Source of the DNA: Bacteroidales bacterium
Lineage (GTDB): Bacteria > Bacteroidota > Bacteroidia > Bacteroidales > UBA932
NCBI GenBank assembly: GCA_017527625.1
Contig: JAFXPV010000053.1
Span: forward strand, 1-19,001
Direction of reading: 5' to 3'
DNA: 19,001 bases
In this document: positions 14,616-19,001 of the stretch, in pieces
Layout of the letters: each line of letters begins with the position of its first letter
Position numbering within the stretch: position 1 is the stretch's first letter
Notes under the pieces: generated by a model
Databases searched by the model: none
What the model was told of the DNA's origin: nothing
What the model saw: the letters and a program-made list of their open reading frames with translations, nothing else
Made by a program: the position numbers and the translations under genes

Positions 14616-14654
14616 ACAAAGATAGAAACATTTATGATAATAAGCTATCTTTGT
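14616..14654. promoter_or_regulatory. Mirror-image divergent promoters for DUF3276 and nusB
   Basis: ACAAAGATAG (14616-14625) and CTATCTTTGT (14645-14654) form a perfect 10-bp inverted repeat. Each half contains TATCTTTG, a full TAnnTTTG -7 box, pointing outward: the left half towards DUF3276 (box 14617-14624, 30 bases before its ATG) and the right half towards nusB (box 14646-14653, 19 bases before its ATG). No TTTG -33 elements are seen at normal spacing for either. Confidence 0.65.
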
Positions 14655-14672
14655 CAGATAAAATGAAATGAT

Positions 14673-15638
14673 ATGCTCAATCGCAGATTGTTACGTATAA
14701 AGGCATTCAAAGTTCTTTTTTCCACCTGGCAAGACGGTCCGGCTGCCTTGGAACCGGCAAAGAAAGAACTCCTTCGCTCCTGTGAGAAAACAGTCGACCT
14801 TTACTATTTCCTGCTCAACGTGTGCGGGAGTCTGAAGCAGGTCGCTTCCGACAAGATAGAGGCATTGAGGAACAAGTTCCATCCCACCGAAGAGGAACGC
14901 AATCCCAATATGAAATTCGTGAACAACCGCTTCTTCGCGGCTGTTGAGGAAAACGCGGAATTACAGAAATATTGCAGCCGCAAGGGACTGCTCTGGGGAG
15001 AATACGACATCTTCATCAAAAAGCTTTACGCTTCGATAACTGCTTCTGATTATTATGCAGAGTATATGGCATCCAAAGAGGATTCCTTCGAGGCTGACTG
15101 CAAGTTCGCAAGGCGCATTTTCGAAGAAGAGTTCGAAGACAACAGCTCCCTCGACGCTATCCTGGAGGACCTCTCGATCTACTGGACCGACGATGTCAAT
15201 TACGTGCTGAACAATATCCTCTATGCCATCGACAGTATGGTGGCCGGCGGGGCCCTCATCCTTCCCGACGTGTTCATCAAGGACGAAGACCGCGACTTCG
15301 CACTCAAGCTGCTGGAAGTGTCGTTAGTGCATTATGACGAGTATTTCAAGCTTGTCTGCGAAAGCCTCGACAACTGGGATTCCGACCGTCTGGTGTCTAC
15401 CGACGCAACCCTTATAGTAATGGGCATAGCAGAAGCCGTCGCATTTCCGAACATACCGGCCAAGGTGACCATCAACGAATATGTGGAGATCTCCAAGTTC
15501 TACAGCACCGTCAACAGCCGCGTGTTCGTAAACGGCCTTCTGGACAAGATAATCCAGGCCAAGATCGCCTCAGGCGAAATCGTGAAGACAGGCCGCGGCC
15601 TTCTCGACGGAGGTCAGCGCGTCAGCAAAGAACAATAA
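14673..15638 (+). CDS. nusB: Transcription antitermination factor NusB, long Bacteroidetes form
   Basis: The 321-residue protein works with NusE (S10) at boxA RNA in antitermination of rRNA transcription. The opening MLNRRLLRIKAFKVLFSTWQ and the C-terminal helical part match Bacteroidetes NusB; the latter includes DRDFALKLLEVSLVHYDEY, NWDSDRLVSTDATLIVMGIAE, INEYVEISKFYS and FVNGLLDKI. E. coli NusB is about 139 residues; the long first half (about 1-190) is normal for this phylum. It heads a run nusB-yajC-ybbR-coaE-DUF5606-rimO with gaps of 18 bases or less. The gene order supports the call. Confidence 0.92.
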   Translation: MLNRRLLRIKAFKVLFSTWQDGPAALEPAKKELLRSCEKTVDLYYFLLNVCGSLKQVASDKIEALRNKFHPTEEERNPNMKFVNNRFFAAVEENAELQKYCSRKGLLWGEYDIFIKKLYASITASDYYAEYMASKEDSFEADCKFARRIFEEEFEDNSSLDAILEDLSIYWTDDVNYVLNNILYAIDSMVAGGALILPDVFIKDEDRDFALKLLEVSLVHYDEYFKLVCESLDNWDSDRLVSTDATLIVMGIAEAVAFPNIPAKVTINEYVEISKFYSTVNSRVFVNGLLDKIIQAKIASGEIVKTGRGLLDGGQRVSKEQ

Positions 15639-15656
15639 CGAAATAACAGATACACT

Positions 15657-15980
15657 ATGAAATTCCTCACATTATTCCTTCAGGCTGCGGGTGCGAACGC
15701 ACAGGCAGGCAGCAGTATGGGCTTCCTCCTTATGATAGTCCTCATATTCGTCGTAATGTGGCTGTTTATGATACGCCCCCAGCAGAAGAAACAGAAAGAA
15801 ATCGAGAAGTTCCGTCAGGGACTCAAGAAGGGTGACAAGGTCGTAACCATCGGCGGCATCTACGGCACAGTCGTAGAAGTCAAGGACAACACCCTCTTCC
15901 TCGAGATCGATCAGAACGTCAAGATCAAAGTCGACAAGGCATCCGTAGTCAAGGACTTCTCGGATTCCCAGCAGTCATAA
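15657..15980 (+). CDS. yajC: Preprotein translocase subunit YajC
   Basis: The 107-residue protein is the small accessory subunit that joins SecDF to the SecYEG export channel in the inner membrane. One membrane segment spans about residues 21-39 and is followed by the hallmark IRPQQKKQKE. The cytosolic part has GLKKGDKVVTIGGIYGTVVEV, cut here to its anchors GDKVVTIGG and GTVVEV. Length is normal. It starts 18 bases after nusB and ends eight bases before the ybbR gene. Confidence 0.95.
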   Translation: MKFLTLFLQAAGANAQAGSSMGFLLMIVLIFVVMWLFMIRPQQKKQKEIEKFRQGLKKGDKVVTIGGIYGTVVEVKDNTLFLEIDQNVKIKVDKASVVKDFSDSQQS

Positions 15981-15988
15981 TCTGCGCA

Positions 15989-16960
15989 ATGCCGGCCCAC
16001 ACCTCAGAACGCTGGAAGAAACTTAAGTCGGACTGGTACATTCTGCTGATAGCGCTTGTGCTGTCCCTCTTCGTCTGGGTGTTGTATGATATGTCGCTTG
16101 GCTACGACACATACGTGCAGTACAGTGTCGAAGTGACTTCAGCCCTTGCAGGCTACGATGAAAAAGCCGTCTCCAACGAGCTCCTTGTCCTCCAGGGCAG
16201 GGGCGACGGTTATTACGTCCTTCTCAAGAAGCTCCGCAGGAGCAAGGTCGAGAGGATCCGCATCGAAGTAGACCCTTCATACTTCCACCCGGTGGAGGAC
16301 GTCCCCGACAGGTTCTTCGTATGGACCGAAGACATTGAGGTGGAAGTCGCGCAGGCCCTGAGCGATAAATTCGAACCTGCGTATTTCGACACCAAGCAGC
16401 TCACGTTCAACTTCAGCCCCCGTTCCTTCAAGACTGTGCCCGTCAACATAAAGAGCAACATAAGTTGCAAAAGCCAGTATATGCTCACCTCCGACGTCGA
16501 GGTGACCCCCGATTCTGTCAGGATTTACGGCCGTACGGAGGACCTGCAGTTCGTCAATGCCGTCCAGACCAAGTTCCTGTCGTTGGCGGGAGTCGACCGC
16601 TCCGGCAGCGGAAGTGTGGAACTCGAGCCGGTCAGGGGCGTGCGCATCGAGCTTAAACGCGTGAACTATTCTTTCACTGTGGCAAGATATGTCGAGAAGT
16701 CTGCGATGGTCGATGTCGGCGTGACCAATGTGCCGCGCGGCTATGAACTTATGGTGCTTCCGCGCAAAGTCAACGTCGTGTACAGGTCTGCCTTCACCGG
16801 AGTGGACGACGCGTTCGTCCCTGAGGTCGCAGTAGATTACAATGATTATGCGGATTCCCGTTCAGGCAAGGTGATCCCCCACCTTTTAAACGGGACCGGG
16901 GACATATTTTCTTACGTTATCTCCCCTCTTCCGCTGGAATGCATATTGACTGAAAGATGA
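15989..16960 (+). CDS. YbbR/CdaR-domain membrane protein
   Basis: The 323-residue protein has a single membrane segment (about 17-34, WYILLIALVLSLFVWVLY). An extracytoplasmic region follows, with repeats of the YbbR type, for example NFSPRSFKTVPVNI and VEVTPDSVRIYGR. In Firmicutes the homologue CdaR regulates the diadenylate cyclase CdaA. Whether the Bacteroidetes protein does this is not known; no cdaA is in the window. It overlaps coaE by four bases (ATGA). The presence of a PgpH-like cyclic di-AMP hydrolase upstream makes a nucleotide-signalling link worth considering. Confidence 0.82.
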   Translation: MPAHTSERWKKLKSDWYILLIALVLSLFVWVLYDMSLGYDTYVQYSVEVTSALAGYDEKAVSNELLVLQGRGDGYYVLLKKLRRSKVERIRIEVDPSYFHPVEDVPDRFFVWTEDIEVEVAQALSDKFEPAYFDTKQLTFNFSPRSFKTVPVNIKSNISCKSQYMLTSDVEVTPDSVRIYGRTEDLQFVNAVQTKFLSLAGVDRSGSGSVELEPVRGVRIELKRVNYSFTVARYVEKSAMVDVGVTNVPRGYELMVLPRKVNVVYRSAFTGVDDAFVPEVAVDYNDYADSRSGKVIPHLLNGTGDIFSYVISPLPLECILTER

Positions 16961-17550
16961 GCAGACCTGTGATCATAGGATGTACCGGAGGCATCGGCAG
17001 CGGCAAGACCAATGTCGTGAGGACCTTCGAAAGCCTCGGGATCCCCGGCTATGACTGCGATACCCGGGCCAAGGAGTTGTATGACGAGGATCCAGAACTG
17101 CTTGCGGAAGTGGCACGCATTGCAGGTGACGACGTCATCGTCGAAGGAAGGCTGGACCGGAGCAGGCTCGCCGCCCGCATATTCAGCGACCGTGATATGC
17201 TCTCGGCGCTGGAAAGCGTAGTCCATCCGGCAGTGATAAGGGATTTCTCCCGCTGGCTGCAGGAACAGAACACAAAATTGGTTATATTTGAATCTGCTAT
17301 ACTGCTTGACAAGCCCTACCTCAGGGAAATCGCCGATTTCCTGTTGCTGGTGACGGCGCCCCGTGAAGTGCGCATCGCAAGGGTGATGGCCCGTGACGGC
17401 CTCAGCCGCGAAGCCGTGGAAGGGAGGATGGCCAATCAGATGGACGACGTGCAGCGCAGCAGGATGGCAGATTATACGATTGAAACTAACGACAGGGATG
17501 CGATACTCCCCCAACTATTATCAATAATACAGAAATGGCAACAGATTTAA
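16957..17550 (+). CDS. coaE: Dephospho-CoA kinase
   Basis: The 197-residue enzyme phosphorylates dephospho-CoA on the ribose 3'-OH, the last step of CoA synthesis. The Walker A loop GCTGGIGSGKTN (8-19) is at the N-terminus. The family segments YDCDTRAKELY, VVHPAVIRDFSRW and IFESAILLD follow in order, then the lid with RIARVMARDGLS and RMANQMDD. Length is normal. It overlaps the YbbR gene by four bases and the DUF5606 gene by 16 bases, so translation is coupled on both sides. Confidence 0.95.
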   Translation: MSRPVIIGCTGGIGSGKTNVVRTFESLGIPGYDCDTRAKELYDEDPELLAEVARIAGDDVIVEGRLDRSRLAARIFSDRDMLSALESVVHPAVIRDFSRWLQEQNTKLVIFESAILLDKPYLREIADFLLLVTAPREVRIARVMARDGLSREAVEGRMANQMDDVQRSRMADYTIETNDRDAILPQLLSIIQKWQQI

Positions 17551-18104
17551 AGAAAGTATTGTCTATTACGGGCCAGAGCGGCCTTTTCCACTATCTCGCA
17601 CAGTCCAAGAACGGAGTTATCGTGGAAGCTTTTGCAACCGGCCACCGTTCCGCTTTCTCAGGCAACATGAAAATGACAACCCTCGCAGATGTATCCATAT
17701 ACACAAATGAAGATGAACTCCCTCTCAAGGAAGTGTTCCGCAAGATGAACGCCGTCCTTGGAGAAGAAGATGCTCCTTCACAGAAGTCTGACGAGAAGGT
17801 TATCAAAGAGTTCTTCGCCAAAGCCGTCGAGGATTACGACCGCGACCGTTTCTATGTTTCACATATGAAGAAGGTGCTCGAGTGGTACAACCTGCTCAAG
17901 CATTACGCATCGCTTGATTTCGTGGACGACGAAGAGGAGTCATCCGAAGTCCGCAAGGACGAGGAGAAGCCCGAGTCGGCAGCCAAGATAGCCGCTTCCA
18001 AGCAGGCCAAGGCTCCCGCCAAGGCTACTTCGACCAAAGCAGCTACCGCCAAGGCAGCCACTACCAAGAAGTCGACCAAGTCAGTACAAAGGAAGGCCAA
18101 CTGA
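17535..18104 (+). CDS. DUF5606 protein with histone-like basic tail
   Basis: The 189-residue protein starts with the DUF5606 pattern LKKVLSITGQSGLFHYLAQ and later has YDRDRFYVSHMKKVLEWYNLL (97-118, cited as a span). This domain is conserved in Bacteroidetes and has no known function. After it comes an acidic stretch (131-149, DDEEESSEVRKDEEKPE). A tail of Lys, Ala and Thr then runs from 150 to 189 (KQAKAPAKATSTKAATAKA and on), resembling the C-terminus of histone H1 or HctB proteins. The tail may bind DNA or RNA; this is inferred from composition. The start lies 16 bases inside coaE and rimO follows after one base. Confidence 0.85.
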   Translation: MATDLKKVLSITGQSGLFHYLAQSKNGVIVEAFATGHRSAFSGNMKMTTLADVSIYTNEDELPLKEVFRKMNAVLGEEDAPSQKSDEKVIKEFFAKAVEDYDRDRFYVSHMKKVLEWYNLLKHYASLDFVDDEEESSEVRKDEEKPESAAKIAASKQAKAPAKATSTKAATAKAATTKKSTKSVQRKAN

Positions 18105-18105
18105 T

Positions 18106-19001
18106 TTGAAACTGCAGCTCATAACCTTAGGCTGCTCAAAGAACCGAGTGGATTCAGAACGCCTGCTGCGCCAGTTCGAGCGGGCGGGAGTCGTCATAGT
18201 GCCCGAAGAAGAGCCGCTTGATATGGCAAGGCCGGACATAGTCGCCCTCAACACCTGCGGCTTCATCCAGTCTGCCAAGAGTGAATCCATAGAAGCTATT
18301 TTTACCGTCCTCGAGGCCAAGAAACGCGGTCTGGTGAAGAAGGTCTACGTTTTCGGCTGCCTGTCTCAGCGCTACCGCAAGGAACTGCCCGAGGAGATAG
18401 AAGGAGTGGACGGCTTCTTCGGGGCCAATGACGCCGCCGCGATGCTGGCAGCCGCCGGCATTGAGTACGATCCTTCGGCTTCGCTTGAAAGGCATCTCAC
18501 CACTCCGGACCACTATGCCTTCCTCAAGATATCGGAAGGCTGCGACCGAAGCTGCTCATATTGCGCCATCCCGTCCATAAGGGGCCGGCACGTCTCGGTG
18601 CCGATGGAAGACCTCGTGGCGGAGGCGCGCCTGCTCGCTGACAAAGGCGTCAAGGAACTGCTCGTGATTGCCCAGGACACCACGTTCTACGGCCTGGACC
18701 TTTACCGCAAGAGGATGCTGGGCCCGCTGCTGCAGCGTCTGGCGGACATCAAGGGCATAGAATGGATAAGGATCCATTACAGCTACCCTGCGGATTTTCC
18801 GGAGGATGTGCTTGAGATTATGGCCGGTTGTGACAAGGTCTGCAAGTATCTTGACATCCCGCTGCAGCATTCTTCCAGCAAGGTGCTCTCTATGATGCGC
18901 CGCAATATCGACGGCAATGCCACAAGGGCTCTGGTCGACAAGTTCCGCAAAGCCGTGCCTGGCATAGTGCTCCGCACGACTATGATCGTCGGGCATCCCG
19001 G
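18106..19001 (+). CDS. rimO: Ribosomal protein uS12 methylthiotransferase, 3' truncated
   Basis: A radical SAM enzyme that adds a methylthio group to an aspartate of ribosomal protein S12. I place the start at TTG 18106, one base after the DUF5606 stop. It gives MKLQLITLGCSKNRVDSE, the standard RimO opening, and there is no ATG or GTG upstream in this frame. The N-terminal [4Fe-4S] site uses Cys10, Cys51 and Cys85. The radical SAM cluster motif CDRSCSYC gives Cys146, Cys150 and Cys153. Later motifs include VIAQDTTFYG, YLDIPLQHSS and TTMIVGHP. The window ends after about 298 codons; the last part of the radical SAM domain and the TRAM domain lie beyond it. It is RimO rather than MiaB because of the LGCSKN opening and the QDTTFYG segment. 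Confidence 0.93.
   Translation, partial: MKLQLITLGCSKNRVDSERLLRQFERAGVVIVPEEEPLDMARPDIVALNTCGFIQSAKSESIEAIFTVLEAKKRGLVKKVYVFGCLSQRYRKELPEEIEGVDGFFGANDAAAMLAAAGIEYDPSASLERHLTTPDHYAFLKISEGCDRSCSYCAIPSIRGRHVSVPMEDLVAEARLLADKGVKELLVIAQDTTFYGLDLYRKRMLGPLLQRLADIKGIEWIRIHYSYPADFPEDVLEIMAGCDKVCKYLDIPLQHSSSKVLSMMRRNIDGNATRALVDKFRKAVPGIVLRTTMIVGHP

Overview
The window looks like chromosome from a Bacteroidales bacterium. The grounds are the Bacteroidetes-type NusB, PurM, DUF3276 and DUF5606 proteins, several TAnnTTTG promoter -7 boxes, the scarcity of Shine-Dalgarno sequences, and many lipoproteins including one with an acidic surface-export-like signal. The coding sequence is moderately GC-rich, so a Rikenellaceae-like or uncultured gut lineage is my guess; the genus cannot be settled from the sequence.

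Layout. (1) 1-593: a tRNA-Cys gene with its promoter and a very strong terminator hairpin, then about 400 bases of non-coding, palindrome-rich DNA and a 38-codon ORF that looks like a broken gene. (2) 590-2920, plus strand: a GH95 alpha-L-fucosidase lipoprotein. (3) 5880-2948, minus strand: a LytS-type histidine kinase, a LytTR response regulator, a DUF1349 lipoprotein and an Ogt-type DNA alkyltransferase. (4) 6037-8130, plus strand, divergent from the kinase: a large, probably surface-exposed beta-helix lipoprotein of the Cthe_2159/DUF4353 type. The 156-base divergent spacer holds a pair of direct repeats 21 bp apart, the usual geometry of a LytTR operator. (5) 9335-8136, minus strand: an aspartate-type aminotransferase. 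(6) 9390-14176, plus strand: purM, an unrecognised lipoprotein, a DEDDy 3'-5' exonuclease and a PgpH-type HD phosphodiesterase, with overlaps or short gaps, closed by a bidirectional terminator. (7) 14586-14233, minus strand: a PUR-domain DUF3276 protein. (8) 14673 to the right edge, plus strand: nusB, yajC, ybbR, coaE, a DUF5606 gene and rimO, tightly packed and often overlapping. rimO uses a TTG start and runs off the window.

Most of the right half is housekeeping: purine synthesis, transcription antitermination, protein export, CoA synthesis, ribosomal protein modification, and cyclic di-AMP turnover (PgpH, with a YbbR protein nearby). The accessory part is the left third. Its most interesting feature is the inferred circuit in which the LytS/LytTR pair switches on the neighbouring surface beta-helix protein through the 21-bp-phased repeats. 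No CRISPR array, insertion sequence, phage gene or rRNA gene is visible.
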